56,216 nucleotides of DNA from Thermoguttaceae bacterium (GTDB taxonomy: Bacteria; Planctomycetota; Planctomycetia; Pirellulales; Thermoguttaceae), in assembly GCA_029975295.1 (NCBI GenBank), contig JARKPK010000028.1, forward strand, positions 1-56,216, given 5' to 3'. Below are positions 27,214 to 38,553 of this stretch, piece by piece; position 1 is the stretch's first letter; every line of letters starts with the position of its first letter. A program made the translations under genes and the position numbers. The notes under the pieces were generated by a model, which saw only the letters and a list, made by a program, of their open reading frames with translations, did not search any database and was not told where the DNA came from.

Positions 27214-27326
27214 GAGAGCCCGCTCCCTTTCTCGCTCGGCAAGAACACGCGCGATCACGTTTTTCGCACTGAAGCTGACGCAAGAAGGCGGCGGCACGGG
27301 AAACGCCGCCGAGATCGGAGGAAGTT

Positions 27327-27644
27327 ATGCCGCAATTGTCCATGGAAGTCGCGCACTCGCTCGGCCGAGACGAAGCATTGCGCCGTCTTCAAAGCAAGTT
27401 CGATCAGGTGCGCCGACAATACGGCGACTCAGTGGGCGAGTTGACCGAATCGTGGCAAGATGGCCGATTTCAGTTCGGTTTTCGGACGATGGGAATGCAA
27501 ATCAACGGGGAAGTCGAAGTGGCCGATACGGCTGTCCGCATGAACTGCGAGCTTCCGTGGACGGCCGCGATGTTCAAAGGAATGATCGAAAGCCGAATTC
27601 GCACGGAACTGGGCGACTTGCTCGACAATCGCGGACCAAGCTAG
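27327..27644 (+). CDS. Polyhydroxyalkanoic acid system family protein
   Basis: The product has 105 residues: MPQLSMEVAHSLGRDEALRRLQSKFDQVRRQYGDSV, then ELTESWQDGRFQFGFRTMGMQINGEVEV, AVRMNCELPWTAAMFKGMIES and a short end. This is the layout of the PHA granule-region family (PF09650), small proteins of unknown mechanism first seen next to polyhydroxyalkanoate genes. ATG 27327 has GGAGGA five bases upstream. No PHA synthase or phasin is in this window, so the local role is open. Confidence 0.85.
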   Translation: MPQLSMEVAHSLGRDEALRRLQSKFDQVRRQYGDSVGELTESWQDGRFQFGFRTMGMQINGEVEVADTAVRMNCELPWTAAMFKGMIESRIRTELGDLLDNRGPS

Positions 27645-27863
27645 TCCGTTCGGTTTGCCGCAACGAAGCTGCGTTGTGCGGCGCCTGTCGGCGACGAAGC
27701 GAGGCCATCGCCCGAAAAGCCCCTTTGTCCGCCTGCGCGAAACGCCGTTTCGTCGCAGCCGGCCCGACGGAGAATCGAAAATTCCGGAACCGCAGGCAAG
27801 CCCGTCGCCAACGCGCCGGCCGATCTTCTTTCTTTCTGATCTTTCCCGGGAGTGTGTGTTGAA

Positions 27864-29024
27864 ATGCCTTTTCCAAAACGCCGCCTGATGACGCCCGGCC
27901 CAACGCAAACGCCACAATCGGCGCGGTTGGCCATGGCTCGCGAGCTGATCAACCATCGCACCGATGAGTTCCGCGCCTTGATTGCCGAAGCGATTGAAGG
28001 CCTGAAGTACGTCTTCCGCACCGCCAACGACGTGATGATCCTCAGCAGTTCGGGCAGCGGCGCCATGGAAGCGGCCGTGGTGAACGCCGCCCCGCGCGGG
28101 GGCAAGGTGGTGGTGCTCGAGTCGGGCAAGTTCGCCGAACGTTGGCGACGCATTGCCGAAGCATTCGGCATCGAAGTCGTTCGCTGCGAATTGCCCTGGG
28201 GTCAAGCGTTCGCGCCCGAGCAAGTGGCCGAGCTGCTGAAGCGCCACCCCGACGCCGCCGCGGTGTTCGCCACGTTGATGGAGACAAGCACCGGCGTTGG
28301 GCACGACATCGCGGGCATCGGACGCGTGGTCGGGCAAACCCCGGCCCTCTTCGTCGTCGATGGCATCAGCGGCGTCGGCGTGATGGAATGCCGAACCGAC
28401 GAATGGGGAATCGATATCCTGGTGGTCGGAGCGCAGAAGGCGCTGATGACCCCTCCCGGCTTGGCGTTTGCGGCGATCAGCGCCAAGGCGTGGCGGCAAA
28501 TCGAATCGTTCCGGCCTCCGGCGTTCTACTTCGACTTGTCGGCCTACCGCAAAGCGGCCGCCCTGGGCGATACGCCGTACACCCCGGCGATTCCCTTGGT
28601 GCTGGCCCTGGTCGAAAGCCTTCGGCTGATTCGGCAAGCGGGAATCGAGAACATTTGGGCGCGGGGCCGGCTGTTGGCCGAAGCCGTTCGCTCGGGCGTG
28701 GCGGCCCTTGGTTTCCGGTTGGTGGCGGAACGGCCCGCCGAGGGGATGACAGCGGCTCACCCGCCGGCAGGAGTCGACGCCAAGCTCTTCCTTCGCAGGC
28801 TCGAAGCGCGATTCGGAGTCAAGTTGGCCGGGGGCCAAGGTCCGCTGAAAGACCGGATTGTGCGAATCGCTCACTTCGGGCAGATCGACGAGTTCGACAT
28901 CCTCGGCCTGCTCGCCGCGATGGAACTGGTACTTGTGGAACTCGGGCAAAAGGTTAAGCTAGGTTCGGCAGTTGCCGAGGCGCAACGAGTGCTTTCCGCG
29001 TCTGCGGCGCGCGGCGACGGATAG
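27864..29024 (+). CDS. Class V aminotransferase, probable phosphoserine aminotransferase
   Basis: The product has 386 residues, PLP-dependent. It starts KRRLMTPGPTQTPQSARLAMA, has SSSGSGAMEAAVVNAAP (cofactor-phosphate region), a conserved Asp in FVVDGISGVG and the Schiff-base Lys192 in VVGAQKALMTPPG. It belongs to the alanine-glyoxylate/soluble-hydrogenase small-subunit branch rather than classic SerC. The gene directly upstream of serA suggests conversion of 3-phosphohydroxypyruvate to phosphoserine, a role known for this branch in other phyla. ATG 27864 is chosen; a GTG four codons earlier is less likely. Confidence 0.92.
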   Translation: MPFPKRRLMTPGPTQTPQSARLAMARELINHRTDEFRALIAEAIEGLKYVFRTANDVMILSSSGSGAMEAAVVNAAPRGGKVVVLESGKFAERWRRIAEAFGIEVVRCELPWGQAFAPEQVAELLKRHPDAAAVFATLMETSTGVGHDIAGIGRVVGQTPALFVVDGISGVGVMECRTDEWGIDILVVGAQKALMTPPGLAFAAISAKAWRQIESFRPPAFYFDLSAYRKAAALGDTPYTPAIPLVLALVESLRLIRQAGIENIWARGRLLAEAVRSGVAALGFRLVAERPAEGMTAAHPPAGVDAKLFLRRLEARFGVKLAGGQGPLKDRIVRIAHFGQIDEFDILGLLAAMELVLVELGQKVKLGSAVAEAQRVLSASAARGDG

Positions 29025-29326
29025 GCGGATCACGCCCGCAACCGGCGGGCGGCCGAGTCGGAAACAAACGATCGGCCGGTCTGTCCGGCCGCCCCGACAG
29101 CACGGCCATCGACGCGCAGAACAACAACGCACGAAGGCCGATCAACGGACGGCCGCTGCTTGCAGGCGGAAATACCGAGGTTGCATCGTTTTTTGTACGA
29201 TCAATAGACCGACCAACTGCGGCGAAGGCCGCATCAACAGCGGCAGTCCGCCGACAACGGGTTTGCCCTTCAACTATTGCTCGCGATCTCGCTCATCGGA
29301 AACACGCAGGGAACGGATGGTGCCAC
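29025..29326. other. Non-coding gap upstream of serA
   Basis: About 300 bases. It contains a GCCCGC/GCGGGC hairpin shortly after the aminotransferase stop and an AT-richer segment around 29186-29220 (with a run of six T) that may hold a promoter. No gene is seen. Confidence 0.4.
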
Positions 29327-30955
29327 ATGCCGAAAATCATCGTACTCGATCCACTTTCGCAAGACGGATTGAACCTGTTGCAGTCGGCCGGGAATCTCGA
29401 AGTCGAGGTGCGCACCGGCCTGAAGGGCGAAGAACTCCGTAAGGCGCTCAACGATTTCGACGGCGCCATTTGCCGCAGCGGCGTGCAGATCACCGCGGCA
29501 GCCCTGGAAGGAAATCATCGCTTGCGGGCGATCGCGCGTGCGGGCGTGGGGGTCGACAATATCGACGTCGAAGCCGCAACCCGGCAAGGCATCGTGGTGA
29601 TGAACACCCCGGGCGGCAACACCGTGTCGACAGCGGAACAAACGATTTGCCTGATGCTCGCCTTGTCGCGCAACGTGCATCCGGCCTACCAAAGCCTGAT
29701 CGAAGGCCGCTGGGACCGTAAGAAATTCACCGGCACACAATTGGCCGGCAAAACACTCGGCATCATCGGGCTGGGTCGAATCGGACAAGCGGTGGCCTCG
29801 CGCGCCCGGGGTTTGGAAATGAGAATCGTCGGCTACGACCCATTCGTCACCGCGCCGCGCGCCAAAGAATTGGGGGTCGAGTTGGTCGATTCGATCGACG
29901 ACATGCTTCCCGTTGTCGATTATCTCACGGTGCATACGCCGCTGACGGACCAAACAAAGAACCTGATCGGGAGCGATCGCATTGCTCGGCTGAAGAAAGG
30001 CGCGCGGCTGATCAACTGCGCCCGCGGCGGAATCTACGACGAAGCGGCACTGGTCGAAGGGTTGAAAAGCGGCCAGATCGGCGGTGTTGCTTTAGACGTT
30101 TATCCGGAAGAACCATGCACGTCGAATCCGTTGTTCGGCATGCCCAACGTGCTTTGCACGCCGCACTTGGGCGCCAGCACGGAAGAGGCTCAGTCCAACG
30201 TGGCGCTCGAAGCCGCGGAACTGCTGATCGACTTTTTCACCACCGGCGCGATCAAGCAATCGGTGAACATGTCGCCGTTGGACCCGAAAACTCTGGCCGA
30301 ATTGCGCGGCTATTTGAATGTGGCCTATCGTCTCGGGCTGCTGCTGGCGCAAGTCGATCACGCCCCGCCGCACACCTGCCGGCTGAACTACAAAGGGGAG
30401 GTCGCCAAGAAAGACACCCGGCTTCTCTCGGCGGCGTTCGCGGCCGGATTGCTCGAACACGCACTGGAAGGCGGCGTGAACATCGTCAATGCCGAAGTGC
30501 TGCTGCGCGAGCGGGGCATCGAATTGGTCGAGCAACGCAACACGGACATCGGCGATTTCACTTCGTTGGTGACCGCTGAGGTGATCAGCGAAAAGCGGAC
30601 CTCGATCGCCGCCGGAACCCTCTTCGGTAATCACATGCCGCGTCTGGTGCAGAAGGGAAATTGCCGCCTGGAAAGCTATCTTGATGGGGTGTTGATGATC
30701 TTCTATCACCGCGACGCCCCGGGCGTTATCGGCAAGGTCGGCAGCATCTTCGGCAAGTATCGCGTGAACATCGCGCAGATGGCCGTGGGCCGTGCATCGA
30801 ATCAGCCCGGCGGCGAAGCCGTCGGTGTGCTCGCGCTCGATTCGCAACCGCCGGCAGAGGCGTTGGCCGAGGTTCTCTCGATCCCCGACATCGCACGGGC
30901 AAGCGTCGTCAAACTCCCCAAAGCCGGCGAGTTGCCCGCCTGGCTGGGCGGCTGA
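29327..30955 (+). CDS. serA: D-3-phosphoglycerate dehydrogenase
   Basis: The product has 542 residues, the long form. It oxidises 3-phosphoglycerate to 3-phosphohydroxypyruvate with NAD+, the first step of serine synthesis. The NAD-binding motif is KTLGIIGLGRIGQAVASRARG; the catalytic Arg lies in LINCARGGIYDE, the Glu in VYPEEP and the His in CTPHLGASTEEAQ. After the catalytic part come an allosteric-substrate-binding domain and a C-terminal ACT domain (VLMIFYHRDAPGVIGKVGSIFG), suggesting feedback control by serine. The ATG at 29327 gives the canonical start PKIIVLDPLS. Confidence 0.98.
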   Translation: MPKIIVLDPLSQDGLNLLQSAGNLEVEVRTGLKGEELRKALNDFDGAICRSGVQITAAALEGNHRLRAIARAGVGVDNIDVEAATRQGIVVMNTPGGNTVSTAEQTICLMLALSRNVHPAYQSLIEGRWDRKKFTGTQLAGKTLGIIGLGRIGQAVASRARGLEMRIVGYDPFVTAPRAKELGVELVDSIDDMLPVVDYLTVHTPLTDQTKNLIGSDRIARLKKGARLINCARGGIYDEAALVEGLKSGQIGGVALDVYPEEPCTSNPLFGMPNVLCTPHLGASTEEAQSNVALEAAELLIDFFTTGAIKQSVNMSPLDPKTLAELRGYLNVAYRLGLLLAQVDHAPPHTCRLNYKGEVAKKDTRLLSAAFAAGLLEHALEGGVNIVNAEVLLRERGIELVEQRNTDIGDFTSLVTAEVISEKRTSIAAGTLFGNHMPRLVQKGNCRLESYLDGVLMIFYHRDAPGVIGKVGSIFGKYRVNIAQMAVGRASNQPGGEAVGVLALDSQPPAEALAEVLSIPDIARASVVKLPKAGELPAWLGG

Positions 30956-31220
30956 CATCGAAGCCCATGCTGATGAGCAGTTGTAGGAAGCCGCGGCTCT
31001 TGGAGGGCCGCTCCATGCCATCGCGCGCGCACCCGCGGCCGGTTTCTTTCGGTCGCGGTTGTTCTGTCGATCGCGAGAACCTTCAGAGGCGGTTCGTCCG
31101 GCTCCGGTAAATCCGCTGCACGTTCCGCCTGTCAAACGGCGATGACGGGGCAAATCCACAGCCCCAGCGAAGTTGCCCCGCACTTCCGCGGCCGCCTTGG
31201 CAGGTCTTTGGTCGCACAGT

Positions 31221-31280
31221 AGTCGGCCGCAGGAAGGTCGGCCGCAGATCTGCCGATTGATGACCTGCCGATTGCTGGGC
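31221..31280. repeat. Two paired 15-base direct repeats
   Basis: Four consecutive 15-base units: AGTCGGCCGCAGGAA, GGTCGGCCGCAGATC, TGCCGATTGATGACC and TGCCGATTGCTGGGC. The first two share GTCGGCCGCAG, the last two share TGCCGATTG. The fixed 15-base period suggests tandem duplication in non-coding DNA. Confidence 0.6.
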
Positions 31281-31390
31281 TGTTTGTCGCCGAGCCGACG
31301 CCCGTCGGCCTGCCAAACGCCGCCGGTTCCAATAGCAACGCTTTCGATGGCCGAATCTCAGTGATTGGTCGGCGTAAAAGCAACCGCCGC

Positions 31391-31416
31391 CGCGCCGCGT
31401 GATTCTTCGCGGCGCG
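31391..31416. other. Strong GC hairpin
   Basis: Arms CGCGCCGCG and CGCGGCGCG (nine perfect pairs) flank the loop TGATTCTT. No T-run follows on either strand, so it is not a classic terminator; it could still fold in a transcript from either side. Confidence 0.6.
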
Positions 31417-31661
31417 TCCGTCGGGCTTGCGGAAAAATCGACGCCTTTTCTTGACGTTTTCCGCCCCGATTCGAGATCGCGCCATTACAACCGGCACAAC
31501 GCGCGCGGTCGCATGCGAGCGATAAGATTTTCGCACACTACCCAAAAGAAAGAGTCCTGTTTCTTGCGGCGATCGACCGATGGAATCAGCAAACCCGCAT
31601 GTCGGTCGCCGCGCCGTGGCGGCCCATTTATTCGTTGACTGCTCACTTTTCGGTTAAAGCC

Positions 31662-31943
31662 ATGGCCGAACTACTGGAACTCGCCGCCCCGCCGCCGTCG
31701 TGTTCGTCGGAAACATCGTTCTGCCTATCGCTATCGTGCCCTTTGAGCGACCGCGTCAGTCGGGCCCTCGAAGGCAACCCTTATCTGGCTCGGCGCAATC
31801 TCCGCTTCGAAACCCATCAGGGACGAGTGGTGCTGCGGGGAAGAGTCGGCAGCTTCTTCCAGAAACAGATGGCGCAAGAGGCGCTGCGATCGATCGACGG
31901 CGTGGCCGAGATCGAAAACGAACTGGAAGTCTGCTGGGATTAA
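31662..31943 (+). CDS. BON domain protein
   Basis: The product has 93 residues. The C-terminal two thirds read DRVSRALEGNPYLARRNLRFETHQGRVVLRGRVGSFF and continue with QMAQEALRSIDGVAEIENEL, the BON fold seen in OsmY and secretin-associated proteins; it is thought to bind membranes or lipids. No signal peptide is convincing. The ATG at 31662 is chosen; ATG 31599 would add 21 residues. Neither has a strong ribosome site. It converges with the STAS gene, whose stop is 25 bases away. Confidence 0.82.
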   Translation: MAELLELAAPPPSCSSETSFCLSLSCPLSDRVSRALEGNPYLARRNLRFETHQGRVVLRGRVGSFFQKQMAQEALRSIDGVAEIENELEVCWD

Positions 31944-31968
31944 ACGTCGCACCGCTTCTCAACGTGCG

Positions 31969-32349
31969 TCAACGCGGCTTGCGCACATTGCCGCTGCCGC
32001 GCACCGCTTCTTCCCAACTCGAGTACGGCGTCAGCCGGTCGTCGAGCCGGAGCGAGGTCAGCACGCGGGCGTCGCGCGGCGACACATGGCAAATCCGCAT
32101 CACGCCGCCCTTGGCCGTGATCCGCCGGTGAAGATCGAGCAACTCGTTGATCAAATGACGATTCAACGCGGGCGATCGGCCCATGTCGAGCACCAGCCGC
32201 CAAATGAAATGCCGCTGGAGCAACTCCCAGATCTCGTCGGCCAACGGGATCGACTCGCAACGCACGGCGTCGAGATTGTCGATCCGAACGAGCAACCAGT
32301 TCGGCCCACGCTGCACGTCAAGTTCCACCCCCGGCGCGATGGTCAACAT
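31969..32349 (-). CDS. STAS domain protein (anti-sigma factor antagonist-like)
   Basis: The product has 126 residues: MLTIAPGVELDVQRGPNWLLVRI, then the STAS core ending LVLDMGRSPALNRHLINELLDLHRRITAKGG and MRICHVSPRDARVLTSLRLDDRL. The usual phospho-acceptor Ser/Thr of SpoIIAA-type proteins falls in the segment MGRSPALNRHLINEL, where Asn replaces the typical Ser, so phosphorylation control is doubtful. ATG 32349 has AAGGAG eight bases upstream, and a sigma-70-like promoter precedes it. Genes of this type are common in planctomycetes; the partner is unknown. Confidence 0.85.
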   Translation of the reverse strand: MLTIAPGVELDVQRGPNWLLVRIDNLDAVRCESIPLADEIWELLQRHFIWRLVLDMGRSPALNRHLINELLDLHRRITAKGGVMRICHVSPRDARVLTSLRLDDRLTPYSSWEEAVRGSGNVRKPR

Positions 32350-32906
32350 GGCAAATCTCCTTCGCTCCCCACGGCCTGCCGATCTCTTCCTGCGCGGAAT
32401 GCCGCAGACTCCAGTATAGCGGTAACGGTTCGGGGTGCAAGAAAGTTTTCCCGACTTTCCAGCAGCCGGCGACGACATCTCGACAATCGCTCTCCAAAGG
32501 CGCGCCGTTTGCACAGCGAACCCGACCAACTCGGAGAGGTTCCCGCGGCCATGGACGAGCGGTAGTGATTGTGCCTCGGCGGGCCCGAACTTCGGATGCC
32601 GCCCAGAGCGTCGCCGAGCAACGGCCGCATCTGCGGTTTCGGGAAGATCGCCTGCGCGGGCCGCAACCGAGCCAACTGCACCGCGGTGAAACAGTACGGT
32701 TCGGCCGGGCCGATGGTCGCCTCGATCGTCCAAAGACGCCGGCGCAGACGCCCCGCACCCAAGCAGTCGCCTTGCCGGCTGCGCCCCTTTTCATCGCTGC
32801 CGTGCTCTGCTACTCTCAGAAAACCAACCACGGCCCTGCTCGCCAGTGCCTCGTATCGGCCAATCGTGTTCCTCTCTTCGTCGCTGCGCGACCACGGAGA
32901 TCCCGC
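32350..32906. other. Divergent intergenic region
   Basis: About 560 bases between the STAS gene and the GMP synthase gene. Apart from the promoter at 32413-32440, nothing is recognised; the open frames that cross it are shadows or upstream extensions. Confidence 0.45.
32413..32440 (-). promoter_or_regulatory. Sigma-70-type promoter of the STAS gene
   Basis: On the reverse strand TTGCAC (32440-32435) and TATACT (32418-32413) are separated by 16 bases. The start would be near 32406, about 57 bases upstream of the ATG. Confidence 0.6.
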
Positions 32907-33839
32907 ATGGATTATCAAGCCTTTATCGAACAGCAGATCGAGTCGATCCGCCGAACCGTGGGAAGCGGCACGGCCATCAATGCCCTAAGCGGCGGCGTCG
33001 ACAGCTCGGTGGTGACCGTTCTGGGGCATCGAGCCCTGGGCGAACGGCTCCGCACCGTGTTTATCGACAACGCCCTGATGCGCGAGGGAGAACCCGACCA
33101 AGTCGTGGCGAGTTTTCGGCGGATGGGCATCCCGGTCGAACTGGTCGATGCGCGCCGTGATTTCCTCGACGCCTTGGCCGGGCTAACCGACCCCGAGGAG
33201 AAGCGCAACGCCATCACTTCGACATTCTACCAGAAGGTGTTCGGCGACTTGGTCCGCGCCAGCGGCGCCAAGTTTCTCATGCACGGCACGATCCTGACCG
33301 ATATCGAGGAGACCGTCGCCGGCGTGAAGCGTCAGCACAACATCCTTTCGCAACTGGGCATCGATCCGCAGCAGCACTACGGTTACCAGGTGATCGAGCC
33401 GCTTGCCTCGCTTCGCAAAGACGGCGTCCGCGAGGTCGCCCGCGCGCTGGGCATGCCGCCGGAACTTTCGCAGCGGATGCCGTTCCCGGGGCCGGCTTTG
33501 GCCACGCGAATCGTCGGCGAAGTGACGGAGGAACGGTTGGCCACTGTGCGTGCGGCCACGCGGATTGTCGAAGAAGAGTTGGCCGCCAGCGGAGCGTTTC
33601 AATACATGGCCGTGCTGCTGGCCGACCGGGCAACAGGCATCCGCGACGGGCGCCGCGAGTTCGGCCAGATCATCGTTGTTCGCTCCGTCGAAAGCGTCGA
33701 TGCCCGCTCGGCCGCGCCCACCGAGGTTCCCTGGCCGACGTTGCATCGCATCTGCCGGCGAATCACCGATCTGCCGGGCGTCAACCGCTGTCTCTACGAC
33801 CTGACCCCCAAGCCGCCCGCGACGATCGAATACATTTGA
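32907..33839 (+). CDS. guaAB: GMP synthase, ATP-pyrophosphatase subunit (stand-alone)
   Basis: The product has 310 residues, the size of the separate archaeal GuaA subunit B. It adenylates XMP and receives ammonia to give GMP. The PP-loop is SGGVDSSV (28-35). The MPFPGPALATRIVGEVTEE block and the C-terminal GVNRCLYDLTPKPPATIEYI are the GMP synthase dimerisation and XMP-binding signatures. No class I glutamine amidotransferase domain is fused, and none is found in the window, so a separate GATase is expected elsewhere. ATG 32907 has GGAGA upstream. It lies 130 bases before carB. Confidence 0.9.
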   Translation: MDYQAFIEQQIESIRRTVGSGTAINALSGGVDSSVVTVLGHRALGERLRTVFIDNALMREGEPDQVVASFRRMGIPVELVDARRDFLDALAGLTDPEEKRNAITSTFYQKVFGDLVRASGAKFLMHGTILTDIEETVAGVKRQHNILSQLGIDPQQHYGYQVIEPLASLRKDGVREVARALGMPPELSQRMPFPGPALATRIVGEVTEERLATVRAATRIVEEELAASGAFQYMAVLLADRATGIRDGRREFGQIIVVRSVESVDARSAAPTEVPWPTLHRICRRITDLPGVNRCLYDLTPKPPATIEYI

Positions 33840-33969
33840 CATTCCCGGGTCTTTGTCTCAGCGATGAGGCGAGGGCTCGGCTCGGATGCCGAACCTTGCC
33901 CAGCGCGACCTCGACCCCGCACCGTGCCGATCACCCGTCCCCCAACCCACTATTCGCGAGACGACTGCC

Positions 33970-37176
<3,207 letters not shown>

Positions 37177-37296
37177 GCGTTCGCCCAGCCACCGTGCAGC
37201 CCAGCGCAACCCTGCGGCCCCGCGCTGATCGGTCGTTGGCCACGCGCGGTCCGCAGCGGTGCTTGCAACCGACGCCCCGTCCCCGCATTGCTGTTT

Positions 37297-37313
37297 CGCG
37301 GAACTGTTCCGCG
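37297..37313. terminator. Hairpin between convergent carB and ruvB (possible terminator)
   Basis: CGCGGAA and TTCCGCG form seven perfect pairs around a three-base loop CTG. It lies between the stop codons of carB and ruvB. Neither side has a clear T-run, so intrinsic termination is uncertain. Confidence 0.4.
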
Positions 37314-37325
37314 GGCCGAGGAGCT

Positions 37326-38363
37326 TTAGGAAAAAAGCGTGCCCTGCCCGGCTCGGTCCTCGCCGGGATCGTTCGGCTGCGCCAGGCCCAAATGCCCAAA
37401 GCCCGACGCTGTCAGCCGGCGGCCTCGCGGAGTGCGAATCAGCAGTTCGCTGCGCAGCAGAAAAGGCTCGACCTCGTCGATGAGCGTGTCGGGCGCGATA
37501 TTCAGCGTGTGGGCGACCGCCTCGACGCCCACCGGCCCGCCGCCGAACACCCGCGCGATCGTATCCAGGTACTTTCGATCTTGCGGATCAAGCCCCAACC
37601 GATCGATTCCCTGCATGGCCAAGGCGTCGCACGCCACGGTGTAGGTGATGCGGCCGTCGGCGCGGCTCAGCGCATAGTCGCGCACCCAACGCAATCGGTT
37701 GTTGGCCAACCGCGGAGTGCCGCGGCTGCGCGCGGCAATTTCTTCGGCAGCGCGGGTTTCGATTTCCACGCGCAGTTTGCCCGCGTTGCGGCCGACGATT
37801 TCAGCCAGTTCGGCTACGGAGTAGAAGTCTAAGTGCTCGCGCATCTGAAAGCGATCGCGCAAGGGGGCCGAAAGGAGGCCCGTTCGTGTGGTGGCCCCGA
37901 TCAACGTGAACGGGCGAAGCGGCATGTTGATGGTTCGCGCATTGACCCCCTCGCCCAAGGTCAAGTCGATGCGGAAGTCTTCCATAGCCGGATACAAGAA
38001 TTCCTCGACCGCCTTGGGCAGCCGATGAATCTCGTCAATGAACAGAACCGAACGTTCTTCGGCATTAGTCAGATAGGGAATGACGTCCTTCGGCGCAGCC
38101 AAGGCGGCCCCGCTGGCGATTTGGCAGCCCACCCCCAAGTCGCGCGGAATACAGGTGGCAAAGGTGGTTTTGCCCAGCCCGGGCGGGCCATCGAGCAAAA
38201 TATGGCCGAGCGGCTCCCCGCGCTTGGCCGCCGCATCGACGGCGATTTGCAAACGCTCGTACACCTCGCGCTGCCCGACCATTTCGCGCATGCTTTGCGG
38301 GCGCAGATCACGATCATCTTCGTTGCCCTGCGACCACGTCTTGATGACGGCTTCGCGTGCCAT
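37326..38363 (-). CDS. ruvB: Holliday junction branch migration helicase RuvB
   Basis: The product has 345 residues. RuvB is the hexameric AAA+ motor that drives branch migration with RuvA. Walker A is GPPGLGKTT, Walker B LFIDEIHRLP, sensor 1 GATTRTGLLSAPLRDRF, and the arginine-finger region and winged-helix C-terminus (TPRGRRLTASGFGHLGL) are present. The lid helix reads GTPRLANNRLRWVRDYA, slightly different from the usual ANRLLRRVRD. ATG 38363 has AAGGAC six bases upstream. RuvA and RuvC are not adjacent. Confidence 0.97.
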   Translation of the reverse strand: MAREAVIKTWSQGNEDDRDLRPQSMREMVGQREVYERLQIAVDAAAKRGEPLGHILLDGPPGLGKTTFATCIPRDLGVGCQIASGAALAAPKDVIPYLTNAEERSVLFIDEIHRLPKAVEEFLYPAMEDFRIDLTLGEGVNARTINMPLRPFTLIGATTRTGLLSAPLRDRFQMREHLDFYSVAELAEIVGRNAGKLRVEIETRAAEEIAARSRGTPRLANNRLRWVRDYALSRADGRITYTVACDALAMQGIDRLGLDPQDRKYLDTIARVFGGGPVGVEAVAHTLNIAPDTLIDEVEPFLLRSELLIRTPRGRRLTASGFGHLGLAQPNDPGEDRAGQGTLFS

Positions 38364-38553
38364 CGTCGTCCTTTCCCTGCCGGCGTCGTCCGACCAATCC
38401 GCGCCCGGCGCCTTCACTGCCTCAAACCGCGGAGCATGCAAACTAGGCCGCTCCGGCGCAAAACCGCCTTCAACCGCCTCACAACGGCGGCGGCCAGGCA
38501 ATATTTTCCAGTGAGTGAACCCTGTTTCAGCTCGACGTTCGCTCGTCTTTCGC

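Larger units (their letters stand above)
30956..31661. other. Non-coding gap with repeat and hairpin
   Basis: About 700 bases between serA and the BON-domain gene. It contains two paired 15-base repeats (31221-31280) and a strong GC hairpin (31391-31416). Short ORFs on both strands have no recognisable product. Confidence 0.5.

Noticed and set aside
31391-31416. GC hairpin as intrinsic terminator
   Set aside because: No T-run on either strand after the stem.
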